Shown: in pieces, positions 8,525 to 15,578 of the stretch
Position numbering within the stretch: the stretch's first letter is position 1
Layout: each line of letters opens with the position of its first letter
NCBI GenBank assembly: GCA_017549105.1
Contig: JAFYVN010000009.1
Coordinates: 1-40,896 of the forward strand
Reading direction: 5' to 3'
From: Clostridia bacterium
Lineage (GTDB): Bacteria > Bacillota > Clostridia > Oscillospirales > Acutalibacteraceae
Length of the DNA: 40,896 nt
Program-made: the position numbers and the translations under genes
The notes under the pieces: model-generated
The model's input: only the letters and a program-made list of their open reading frames with translations
Database searches by the model: none
What the model was told of the DNA's origin: nothing

Positions 8525-8543
8525 GGGGCTGTTTTGCAGCCCC
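8525..8543 (-). other. Hairpin between the GH3 and metallophosphoesterase genes
   Basis: A perfect 7-bp stem GGGGCTG (8525-8531) with CAGCCCC (8537-8543) and a 5-base loop. On the minus strand it is followed by ATTCGGATTT, too poor in T for a full terminator; it may reduce readthrough or stabilise the upstream message. Confidence 0.5.
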
Positions 8544-8556
8544 ATAAGTTGTTTGT

Positions 8557-10974
8557 TTAGATATTCTTGAGAAGGGGGCCGATGCCTGCAATTGCACCGG
8601 GAATGCCCTTGAGAATCTTGCGGATGCCGCCCTTTTCGCCTGCAATCCACTTAACAAGACCGTCTGCCATATCCTCGCTCATTACACCGCCACTCATGCT
8701 GATGAAATCGCGGAACGGAGTCTGGAGTGCGATTGCCTGAGCAAAGCCTGCGGGAACGACTGTTGTAAGAAGCTTATAGAATCTTGCACCGTTCTTTGTG
8801 TGTGCGCAGCTTTCGAAGGTGTCCTGAATGGTGAGTTTTCTGTCGGGAGCGTATGTTGTGGGAGGAAGCTCTCTGCCGAGAACAGCGATGAACTGCTCAT
8901 CGGGAACATTCTGAACGTCGCCTGTGTAGTAAAGGGGAGCAACAGCAGAATAATCGGGGATTGAAACTGCTTCTGCGCTTACGTTGACTGTTGCAGAAAG
9001 TCTGATATCGGCACTTGATGCACCTACGAGGATATCGAAGTCACCGCTTTCAACGCACCAGTCGTTGATGTTTACATTATAGAAAGCAAATGCTCTCTTT
9101 GAAAGCTCAAATGCAATTTCCTTTTCTTCATCGGGATTGAGCCAGATTTTCTTAAAGCCCTTAAGCTCTTTTTCGGGTCTGTAGATTGTGCTTTCTTTAT
9201 CGGCAACATAAAGCTGAACGATTTCGTAGCCGGGAACTGCGCCTGTATTCTTGATCTTGACGGTTACTGTGAGAGTATCAGTATCCTTGATTGACTTTGC
9301 GGAAACCTTGATATCCGAATACTCAAAGGTTGTGTATGAAAGACCGAAGCCGAAGGGATAACGCACAGCTTTCTTTGCTTTTTCGTAGTATCTGTAACCG
9401 ATGTAAACGCTTTCGCGGTATTCAACTGATGCGGGGTTGCCGGGGAAGTTGTTCTTTGCGGGTGTATCTGCATAGAACATGGGATATGTTTCGGGGAGCT
9501 TACCGCTGGGGTTGACTGCGCCCGAAATAATGTCTGCAACTGCGCCTGCGCCTGCCTGACCGCCGAGATATGAGTTGAGGATAGCCGCAACACCGTCGTT
9601 CCAGGGCATTTCAACGGGTGAACCGCCTGCAAGAACGATGATTGCATTCTTGTTTACCTTAAGAATCTCTGCAACGAGCTTATCGTGTGCGTCGGGAAGA
9701 TTCATATGAGTTCTGTCGTAGCCTTCTGCTTCGTAATCGTCGGTAAGACCGATGAAGATAATCGCTGTTTCGCATCTCTTTGCAAGGTCTGCAGCCTGAG
9801 CAATGAGAGCATCGTTATTCTTTGCCTTCTTCAGCTTAAGTTCATAGCCCTGTGCGAATTCAACGTCGTAGCCGACCTTCTTGAGTTCGTCAAGAGCGTT
9901 GTCAAGCTGAGTGGGGTTGATGTGTGAAGAACCTGCACCCTGGTATCGGGGAGTTCTTGCAAGTTCACCGATAACAGCAACTTTGCCGCTCTTCTTAAGA
10001 GGAAGAATGCCGTTGTTCTTGAGGAGAACCATAGAATTTGCAGCAACCTTTCTTGCAAAAGGCTGGTCATCTGCATCGTTATATGCATAGTTTTTCTTTG
10101 AACCGTCAACGCACTTCTTGATGAGGTTGAGCATATTGAGAGCTCTTTCGTTGAGAACAGCTTCGTCGAGAGTACCGTTCTTGACAGCTTCAACAATCTT
10201 CTTTGCGCCTGAACCTGATGATGAGGGCATTTCGAGGTCGTTGCCGTTCTTAAGACCGAGAACTCTGTCGTTTACTGCGCCCCAGTCGCTGACAACAACG
10301 CCGTCAAATCCCCATTCATTGCGGAGGATTTCAAGCTGAGTGTGCTTGTTTTCGGAGCCGTGGAAGCCGTTGATTTTATTGTAGGAGTTCATAACAGTCC
10401 AGGGCTTTGCCTTCTTGACTGCGATTTCGAATGCAGTGAGATAAATTTCACGGAGTGCTCTTTCGTCAACAACGGAATCGCAGGTCATTCTGCGGGTTTC
10501 CTGGCTGTTTGCGCAGAAATGCTTGAGCGATGTGCCGACACCCATTGACTGAACGCCGTTGATGAAGCCTGCTGAAAGCTCACCTGCAAGGATGGGATCT
10601 TCTGCAAAATATTCAAAGTTTCTGCCGCAAAGGGGAGAACGCTTCATATTGATACCGGGTCCGAGAAGCACGCCGACTTCTTCTTTGAGGCACTTCTTAC
10701 CGAGAGCAACGCCCATTTCAAAAAGAAGCTCGGGGTCCCAGGATGCTGCGGTTGTTGCAGCTGTGGGATAGCTGATTGCGGGAACGCTGTTTGAAAGGCT
10801 GTCACCCGTCTTGCTGTAGTCCTTTTTGCGGAGTCCGTGAGGGCCGTCGCAGACCATAATTGAGGGGAAACCGTATTTTTCCATACCCTTAAGATGCCAG
10901 AAATCTGCACCGTCACAGATAGCGGCTTTTTCTTCAAGAGTCATCTGAGCAAGAATTTCGCTGGGATTTTTCAT
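8557..10974 (-). CDS. Glycoside hydrolase family 3 beta-glucosidase-type enzyme
   Basis: The 805-residue product has no signal peptide and should act in the cytoplasm on imported beta-linked oligosaccharides. The GH3 N-terminal barrel shows CDGPHGLR near residue 42, KHFCANSQE at 151-159, and the nucleophile motif VVSDWG with Asp230. The alpha/beta sandwich domain follows (GAGSSHINP, ILVLAGG-like segment), then a fibronectin III-like domain starting near YPFGFGLSYTTF. An additional C-terminal region after about residue 680 ends in a Gly/Ile-rich hydrophobic stretch (ILKGIPGAIAGIGPLLKNI). AGGAGG sits 8 bases before the ATG and only 13 bases separate it from rmuC. Substrate could be cello-oligosaccharides, gentiobiose or plant glycosides; the sequence does not decide. 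Confidence 0.93.
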   Translation of the reverse strand: MKNPSEILAQMTLEEKAAICDGADFWHLKGMEKYGFPSIMVCDGPHGLRKKDYSKTGDSLSNSVPAISYPTAATTAASWDPELLFEMGVALGKKCLKEEVGVLLGPGINMKRSPLCGRNFEYFAEDPILAGELSAGFINGVQSMGVGTSLKHFCANSQETRRMTCDSVVDERALREIYLTAFEIAVKKAKPWTVMNSYNKINGFHGSENKHTQLEILRNEWGFDGVVVSDWGAVNDRVLGLKNGNDLEMPSSSGSGAKKIVEAVKNGTLDEAVLNERALNMLNLIKKCVDGSKKNYAYNDADDQPFARKVAANSMVLLKNNGILPLKKSGKVAVIGELARTPRYQGAGSSHINPTQLDNALDELKKVGYDVEFAQGYELKLKKAKNNDALIAQAADLAKRCETAIIFIGLTDDYEAEGYDRTHMNLPDAHDKLVAEILKVNKNAIIVLAGGSPVEMPWNDGVAAILNSYLGGQAGAGAVADIISGAVNPSGKLPETYPMFYADTPAKNNFPGNPASVEYRESVYIGYRYYEKAKKAVRYPFGFGLSYTTFEYSDIKVSAKSIKDTDTLTVTVKIKNTGAVPGYEIVQLYVADKESTIYRPEKELKGFKKIWLNPDEEKEIAFELSKRAFAFYNVNINDWCVESGDFDILVGASSADIRLSATVNVSAEAVSIPDYSAVAPLYYTGDVQNVPDEQFIAVLGRELPPTTYAPDRKLTIQDTFESCAHTKNGARFYKLLTTVVPAGFAQAIALQTPFRDFISMSGGVMSEDMADGLVKWIAGEKGGIRKILKGIPGAIAGIGPLLKNI

Positions 10975-10987
10975 TGTTATGTCCTCC

Positions 10988-12313
10988 TTATATATCTGAA
11001 TTATCTTCTTCCAATTTTAATATTTCGTCGGCTCTTACACCGTCGATTTCTTCAACATTTTTGAGCTTTTTGCGAATGATTTCGTTTCGCTTGCCTGCTT
11101 CATCAAGCGATTTGCCCGCTTCGTCAATCTTTTGCCTTGCCTTCTGAAGAACAACACCGAATTTATCGTACTGTACTTTTGCTGCGGCAAGAAGAACTCT
11201 GACCTCGTTTGCCTTTTCGTTAATAGCAACGGCACGGAAACCGAGCGAAAGCGAGTTGAGCAGAGCGGTTATTGTTGACGGGCCTGCAATCATAACGTTG
11301 AATTCGCTCTGGATTTTTTCTGCAATACCCGAACGGGATGATGTTATCTCCGCATAAAGACCTTCGGTTGCAAGATACATAATCGCAAACGGAGTTGTCA
11401 GCGGAACGTTGATGTATTTTGTAATTGTTTTTGCTTCACCGAGAACTCTTGTTTCAAGAGCTTTTCTTGCAGCGGCAAGAGCTTCGGGGTCTGCCGAATC
11501 AGCGGCATCGCACAGACGGACGTAATCTTCCATGGGGAATTTCGAGTCAATGGGAAGATAAGTCATCTCTCCGCCGTCGCTTGACGGAATATGAACGGCA
11601 AACTCAACTCTGTCCTTTGAACCGGGAACGCATACAAAATTTGTTTCGTACATACCGGGGATTGTCTGGTCAAGAATCGCACCGAGCTGAACTTCTGCCC
11701 AGGTGCCTCTTGCCTTGACATTGGTGAGAACTCGGTTAAGGCTCGTTACATTTGCGGTAACGCCGTTTGAAAGCTCCTTCATTTCGCCGAGGGATTTATA
11801 AACATTCTCAAGTCTGTCGGAAACGGTTTTGAACGAGCTGTCGAGTCTCTGAGTCAGAGTTTCATTGAGCTTTTCATCAACGGTGACACGCATCTGCTCG
11901 AGCTTCTTTTCGTTGCTCTCTCTCATACGGTCAACCGCTTCGGTCAGAGCCTTACTCTGTTTTTCGTTCTGTTCGATATTGTTTAATCTTATTGTATTGA
12001 GCGATTCGGAAAGCGCCTTTTCCGTTCTGCCCTGATATTCGGTGTTATCGAGCCTGAGCTTTTCGATTTTTTCACTCATTTCGCCGAGGCTTTTTGCCGT
12101 TTCAAGACGCATAGCCTGCTGAGCAGAATAGGTTTCTCTTCTGCTTCTCTCAAACTCCGAGCCGAGCGACTGCGAAAGACCCGTAACCTTTTCGGCGGCA
12201 GAGTCTATCTTTCGTTCAACGGCATCACTGTTGCTTTTGCCTTGTTTCACAAGCAGAACCGCAAGCAAAACAACAATCACCGCAAGCATGGCAATAATTA
12301 TGTAAAATTCCAA
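10988..12313 (-). CDS. rmuC: DNA recombination protein RmuC family
   Basis: RmuC proteins limit DNA rearrangements at inverted repeats and carry a restriction-endonuclease-like fold. Here a single N-terminal membrane helix (YIIIAMLAVIVVLLAVLLV) is followed by a long coiled coil (to about residue 190) and the RmuC core (VKARGTWAEVQLGAILDQ, LPIDSKFPMEDYVRL, AIMYLATEGLYAEI). I choose the TTG at 12313 as start because GGAGG lies 8 bases before it, whereas the ATG at 12328 itself overlaps that GGAGG and has none of its own. The product is then 441 residues. It leads a transcript that continues into the GH3 gene, an unusual pairing. Confidence 0.93.
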   Translation of the reverse strand: MEFYIIIAMLAVIVVLLAVLLVKQGKSNSDAVERKIDSAAEKVTGLSQSLGSEFERSRRETYSAQQAMRLETAKSLGEMSEKIEKLRLDNTEYQGRTEKALSESLNTIRLNNIEQNEKQSKALTEAVDRMRESNEKKLEQMRVTVDEKLNETLTQRLDSSFKTVSDRLENVYKSLGEMKELSNGVTANVTSLNRVLTNVKARGTWAEVQLGAILDQTIPGMYETNFVCVPGSKDRVEFAVHIPSSDGGEMTYLPIDSKFPMEDYVRLCDAADSADPEALAAARKALETRVLGEAKTITKYINVPLTTPFAIMYLATEGLYAEITSSRSGIAEKIQSEFNVMIAGPSTITALLNSLSLGFRAVAINEKANEVRVLLAAAKVQYDKFGVVLQKARQKIDEAGKSLDEAGKRNEIIRKKLKNVEEIDGVRADEILKLEEDNSDI

Positions 12314-12346
12314 ACAACAGTCCTCCATTATAGTTATATATTGTAT

Positions 12347-12375
12347 ATAATAACATATATATATCCGGTTGGCAA
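12347..12375 (-). promoter_or_regulatory. Probable promoter for rmuC-GH3 transcript
   Basis: Minus strand TTGCCA (plus 12370-12375), a 17-base spacer, then TATTAT (plus 12347-12352). Confidence 0.65.
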
Positions 12376-12477
12376 GAGCGAAAACCCGAAATTATTATGA
12401 ATTTATTAAATTTTCTAAGAAAAACGCAACAAGAATTTAAGGTTTGCGAAGTACGGATTAAGAAGTGATTAAACCCG

Positions 12478-12506
12478 TTGACGCAGGCAAATCCTCACGC
12501 TATAAT
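12478..12506 (+). promoter_or_regulatory. Strong promoter ahead of the small membrane protein cluster
   Basis: TTGACG at 12478-12483, a 17-base spacer and a perfect TATAAT at 12501-12506. The expected start near 12513 lies upstream of a AAAGGAGC site and the ATG at 12541, which argues against frames that begin at 12465-12478. Confidence 0.8.
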
Positions 12507-12540
12507 CAAGCCATCGACGGCGGGAAAGGAGCTAAATCAA

Positions 12541-12669
12541 ATGTTATTCATTATTCTTACGGCTTGTCTGGCGGCAAAAATTATCGGCATGGCGGTTCTC
12601 ACGGACACGTCAATTTCAACTGCGGCAGCAGAAATAATCGCCGAATCTGTTGCAATGATGATCGGCTGA
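12541..12669 (+). CDS. Small hydrophobic protein (42 residues), unknown function
   Basis: The 42-residue product begins MLFIILTACLAAKIIG and is almost wholly hydrophobic or small-residue, with no charged cluster apart from one Lys, one Asp and two Glu; it could span the membrane once. Support for it being real is positional: an AAAGGAGC ribosome binding site 9 bases before the ATG, and a consensus promoter whose start point is only about 28 bases upstream. It is followed 36 bases later by a secreted acidic protein in the same direction. I do not recognise a family. A peptide toxin, a small membrane regulator or a bacteriocin-like peptide are all possible. Confidence 0.55.
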   Translation: MLFIILTACLAAKIIGMAVLTDTSISTAAAEIIAESVAMMIG

Positions 12670-12705
12670 TAAACACAAAAATTTGTATATAACGAGGGAA
12701 ACAAA

Positions 12706-13455
12706 ATGAAGAAATTTATTCAGAAAACAACATCAATTTTTATGAGTCTTGCGATGGTTGCGCTCATCGGCGCGCCTGCATACGCAGCAACGGCAGAAGA
12801 CGAAACAGAGCAGCTTAAACCCGAAATCATCGAATCTGTTCTTCCTGATATCGCAAGCGCAAAATCAACTCTTGCGGTTGATTTTGCGAAAGAGGAAGCC
12901 ATAGAAACAGAACTGCCTCCCGAGGTGTGTGACCACGGTGAAGAAGAATTTGCAGGGGAAACCGAAGATTCCGATGCGGAAGAAAACGAAGAAGAATTTG
13001 TTGCAACACCAACTGACCCTGTCGGCACACAAACACCCGAAATCTCAACTGAAGATATTTTTGATTACATTCAGTCCGAAGAAGTTCAGGATGTGCTCGA
13101 AGATGCGGGTGTTGACTTTGAGGAAGTTGAAGAGGAGATTGAAAACGGCAACTACGAAATTATTTATATAACTCAGGAAGAATTTGAGCAGATGAGAAAA
13201 GACAGTGCTCTTGGTGTTATGAAAACCTATCTGAGCGGTTTTGGTCAAAGTTTGCTTATACTTCTTATGATTCCTGCGGCGCCGATAATGTTTTTTGTTC
13301 CGTTTGTCGGTCCTCTTGCAACCGGTGTTATACTTGCATCGCCGCTGTTCGCTCTCGGCATGCTGGGTATTGCAATTCTTTCTCCTGTGCTTGCATACGG
13401 TGAGTATAAAAATTTTGAACTTGACCCCGGATATGAAATAGTTGACGAAAAGTAA
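12706..13455 (+). CDS. Signal-peptide protein with acidic region and C-terminal membrane hairpin, unknown function
   Basis: The 249-residue product opens with a clear signal peptide (MKKFIQKTTSIFMSLAMVAL, cut after AYA near residue 28). Residues of about 30-165 are very acidic (runs such as EENEEEF and DFEEVEEEIE). The C-terminal part has two hydrophobic segments at about 175-230 (LLILLMIPAAPIMFFVPF and ILASPLFALGMLGIAIL), then a polar tail EYKNFELDPGYEIVDEK. A GAGGG site precedes the ATG. The next gene has the same plan in shorter form, so the two look like diverged paralogues. No enzymatic motif is visible and I do not know the family. Confidence 0.85.
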   Translation: MKKFIQKTTSIFMSLAMVALIGAPAYAATAEDETEQLKPEIIESVLPDIASAKSTLAVDFAKEEAIETELPPEVCDHGEEEFAGETEDSDAEENEEEFVATPTDPVGTQTPEISTEDIFDYIQSEEVQDVLEDAGVDFEEVEEEIENGNYEIIYITQEEFEQMRKDSALGVMKTYLSGFGQSLLILLMIPAAPIMFFVPFVGPLATGVILASPLFALGMLGIAILSPVLAYGEYKNFELDPGYEIVDEK

Positions 13456-13466
13456 GGAGCTTTATT

Positions 13467-13895
13467 ATGAAAAAAATCATCGCATTATTTCTTGCCGTTA
13501 TAACCATATTTACAATGGCAATTCCCGCATTCGCAACGGATACCGCAACTCCGTCAGACCCGACAAATCAAGAAAATATTGAAACCAACGAATCCGAAAT
13601 TACTTACATCGATAAGCTCTCATCCGTTTATTCTGCAGGTGCGAAAAATTTTGCGAACGGTTTTGTTTTGACGGGATTTGCAACAATAGGCGCAATACCT
13701 CTGTTTGTTTTTCCTTTTGGTGCTATTGCTGTTTTTGCAGGGATTCCGGGAGGAATTGCATTGACTGTAATCGGTGCAGGTGAACTTGCAACCGCTCCGA
13801 TAATTGCCGCTTTTATGGATGAAAATACAAATCTTGAACCTTTAGAGGGTTTTGACGCGGAAGAAATACTGTCGTTGATGTTCGAAAATAACTGA
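13467..13895 (+). CDS. Short paralogue of the preceding signal-peptide membrane protein, unknown function
   Basis: The 142-residue product has a signal peptide (MKKIIALFLAVITIFTMAIP, cut near AFA), a short Thr/Glu-rich spacer, and a Gly/Pro/Phe-rich hydrophobic double segment (IGAIPLFVFPFGAIAVFAGI and IALTVIGAGELATAPIIAAF) before an acidic tail. The segment order, the GF...P..F..PF pattern and the acidic end parallel its upstream neighbour, 11 bases away. Both are probably cotranscribed with the 42-residue protein. The function is unknown. Confidence 0.82.
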   Translation: MKKIIALFLAVITIFTMAIPAFATDTATPSDPTNQENIETNESEITYIDKLSSVYSAGAKNFANGFVLTGFATIGAIPLFVFPFGAIAVFAGIPGGIALTVIGAGELATAPIIAAFMDENTNLEPLEGFDAEEILSLMFENN

Positions 13896-13900
13896 TGTGT

Positions 13901-13929
13901 TGATTTTTTTTGCTTGCTGTGATAGAATG
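13901..13929 (+). promoter_or_regulatory. mtnN promoter
   Basis: TTGATT at 13901-13906, 17-base spacer, TAGAAT at 13924-13929, just after the stop of the previous gene. Confidence 0.65.
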
Positions 13930-13943
13930 ACTTCATTCTATCG
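13922..13943. promoter_or_regulatory. Perfect 10-bp inverted repeat over the mtnN -10 box, candidate operator
   Basis: GATAGAATGA (13922-13931) and TCATTCTATC (13934-13943) are exact inverse complements around a CT centre. The -10 hexamer lies inside the left arm, and the right arm ends 7-8 bases before the AGAGGTG ribosome binding region. A repressor binding here would block the promoter. No T run follows, so it is not a normal terminator. Confidence 0.65.
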
Positions 13944-13957
13944 CAAGAGGTGTTTTT

Positions 13958-14650
13958 ATGACAGGTATTATCGGCGCAATGCGCATCGAGGTTGAAACAA
14001 TAAAATCGCTTATGGAAAACAAATCCGTTGAAACGGTCAGCGGTGTTGAATATGTAAAAGGTACTCTCCACGGCAAGGATGTTGTTATCGCTGTCTGCGG
14101 TATCGGCAAGGTTGCGGCAGCAATGTGCGCCCAGACGATGATTCTTCGCTACTCTCCCGACAGAATAATCAATACGGGTGTCGGCGGAAGCCTTTCAACA
14201 AAGCTTGCAATCGGTGATATTGCTGTTGCGGAAAGCCTTGTTCAGCACGATATGGACACTTCTCCTCTCGGCGACCCCGTCGGACTTATTTCGGGCATCA
14301 ATGTTGTCAATATGCCTGCCGATGAAAAGGTTGTTGAAACACTCGTAAAAGGTGTTGAAAAGCTTGACGGAATCAAGGCTCTCAAGGGCGTTATCGCATC
14401 GGGCGACCAGTTCATTGCAAGCGAAGAGAAGAAGAAATATATCGTTGATAACTTCGGTGCAATCGTGTGTGAAATGGAGGGCGCAAGCATCGCTCAGGTA
14501 TGCTACACAAACGGTGTACCTTTCGGTGTTGTGCGTGCGGTTTCGGATTGCGCAGACGGTTCATCCCATATGGATTACGGTGAATTCCTTCCGATTGCAG
14601 CGGCAAATGCGGCAAAGCTGATTGAATATTTTGTTGCTGAATGTGAATAA
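13958..14650 (+). CDS. mtnN: 5'-methylthioadenosine/S-adenosylhomocysteine nucleosidase
   Basis: This cytoplasmic enzyme splits adenine from methylthioadenosine, S-adenosylhomocysteine and 5'-deoxyadenosine, removing inhibitory by-products of SAM use and feeding autoinducer-2 synthesis. The 230-residue product has the family length. GIIGAMRIEVE at the N-terminus carries the catalytic Glu11 (E. coli Glu12 equivalent), CGIGKVAAA and NTGVGGSL are the phosphorylase-fold glycine loops, and CEMEGASIAQV plus RAVSD supply Glu174 and Asp197. AGAGGTG precedes the ATG. It has its own promoter and terminator, so it is monocistronic and is not clearly part of the following operon. Confidence 0.97.
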   Translation: MTGIIGAMRIEVETIKSLMENKSVETVSGVEYVKGTLHGKDVVIAVCGIGKVAAAMCAQTMILRYSPDRIINTGVGGSLSTKLAIGDIAVAESLVQHDMDTSPLGDPVGLISGINVVNMPADEKVVETLVKGVEKLDGIKALKGVIASGDQFIASEEKKKYIVDNFGAIVCEMEGASIAQVCYTNGVPFGVVRAVSDCADGSSHMDYGEFLPIAAANAAKLIEYFVAECE

Positions 14651-14661
14651 AAATTCTGTTG

Positions 14662-14689
14662 ACGGGCGTGTTTTTCACGTCCGTTTTTT
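14662..14689 (+). terminator. mtnN terminator
   Basis: 9-bp stem ACGGGCGTG (14662-14670) with CACGTCCGT (14676-14684, one G-T pair), TTTTT loop and a T run. Confidence 0.9.
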
Positions 14690-14737
14690 CAATTATGCAA
14701 CTTACCGCCTTTTTGCGAAAAATAAAAATATAATTTG

Positions 14738-14766
14738 TTGACATTTTACAATTAATTTGATAAAAT
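14738..14766 (+). promoter_or_regulatory. Strong promoter of the SCP2-aminotransferase-transketolase operon
   Basis: Perfect TTGACA at 14738-14743, 17-base spacer, TAAAAT at 14761-14766, 42 bases before the first ATG. Confidence 0.85.
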
Positions 14767-14807
14767 AAATTGAATATCTTTAATGTTTTATTAAGGAGGA
14801 AATCAAA

Positions 14808-15566
14808 ATGATTGACCAGAAAACATTGGCGTACATCAATCTGTACGGCGTGCTGGGTACTCTCGAAAACCTCTGCGAGCTTGCTCCCGAGGCAAAGAGT
14901 ATTCTCACAAACAAAAAGCCCATCTCAATCGGTTTTGAAGTCAAGGGCGGCCCCAGCGCTACCATCACCTTCAAAAACGGCAAGTGCAGAATGGAGCAGG
15001 GTTGCACGAAGTGCGACGTTAAGCTTCCCTTCAGCTCATGTGAAAAATTCAACGGACTTATCGACGGAACCGTTACTCCCATCCCCTCAAAGGGATTTCT
15101 TCACATCGGTTTCCTTCTTAAGGACTTCACAAAGCTCACAGACTTACTTAATAAGTATATGAGACCCGAACCCGCTGACCTTGAAGACGAAGATTTCTTC
15201 AGAATCAGCACAACTCTTATGATGTATACAATTTCCGTTGCTATCGCTCAGATCGGTAACAACGACGAAATCGGCAAGTTCTCCGCAGGCAATATGGTTG
15301 ACGGTGAAATTGCATTCAGCATCAAAGACGGTCCCGCAGCAACAATCAGAGTCAAAAACCACAGACTTCTTGCAGTCAAGAAACCCAGCGAAGCTCCCAG
15401 AGCTATTATGGAATTCTCGGGCATCAAGCTTGCAAGAGACCTCTTTGACGGCAAGGTTAACGCTATTGCTTGCGTAGGCAGCGGCGACATCGTTATGAAG
15501 GGCATGATTTCAATGCTCGACAACCTTAACAGAATTCTTGACAGAGTTGCTCTGTATCTTGCATAA
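14808..15566 (+). CDS. Tandem SCP2-like (sterol carrier/lipid-binding) protein
   Basis: The 252-residue cytoplasmic protein is built from two repeats of an SCP2-like fold. Repeat 1 (about 43-120) reads FEVKGGPSATITFKNGKC ... FNGLIDGTVTPIP ... LLKDFTKLTDLLNKYM; repeat 2 (about 165-250) reads SIKDGPAATIRVKNHRL ... RDLFDGKVNAIACVGSGD ... MISMLDNLNRILDRV. The order beta-strands, a F.G...DG.V step and closing helices matches SCP2 domains, which enclose a hydrophobic ligand. Assignment is by pattern, not by close homology. AAGGAGG precedes the ATG. It opens an operon with an aminotransferase 12 bases downstream and a second duplicated SCP2-like protein at the end, suggesting that the pathway handles a hydrophobic or acyl substrate. 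Confidence 0.68.
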   Translation: MIDQKTLAYINLYGVLGTLENLCELAPEAKSILTNKKPISIGFEVKGGPSATITFKNGKCRMEQGCTKCDVKLPFSSCEKFNGLIDGTVTPIPSKGFLHIGFLLKDFTKLTDLLNKYMRPEPADLEDEDFFRISTTLMMYTISVAIAQIGNNDEIGKFSAGNMVDGEIAFSIKDGPAATIRVKNHRLLAVKKPSEAPRAIMEFSGIKLARDLFDGKVNAIACVGSGDIVMKGMISMLDNLNRILDRVALYLA

Positions 15567-15578
15567 GGAGGAAGAGAA

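Noticed and set aside
8557-10974. Counting the GH3 enzyme among the proteins with the hydrophobic C-terminal signal
   Set aside because: Its end is Gly/Ile-rich and somewhat similar, but the protein has no signal peptide and the C-terminal extension occurs in relatives of this GH3 branch, so it is kept out of the secreted set.
12465-12692. Two plus-strand frames opening at 12465 and 12478
   Set aside because: Both openings lie upstream of the expected transcript start set by the TTGACG-TATAAT promoter; the inner ATG at 12541 has the ribosome binding site.
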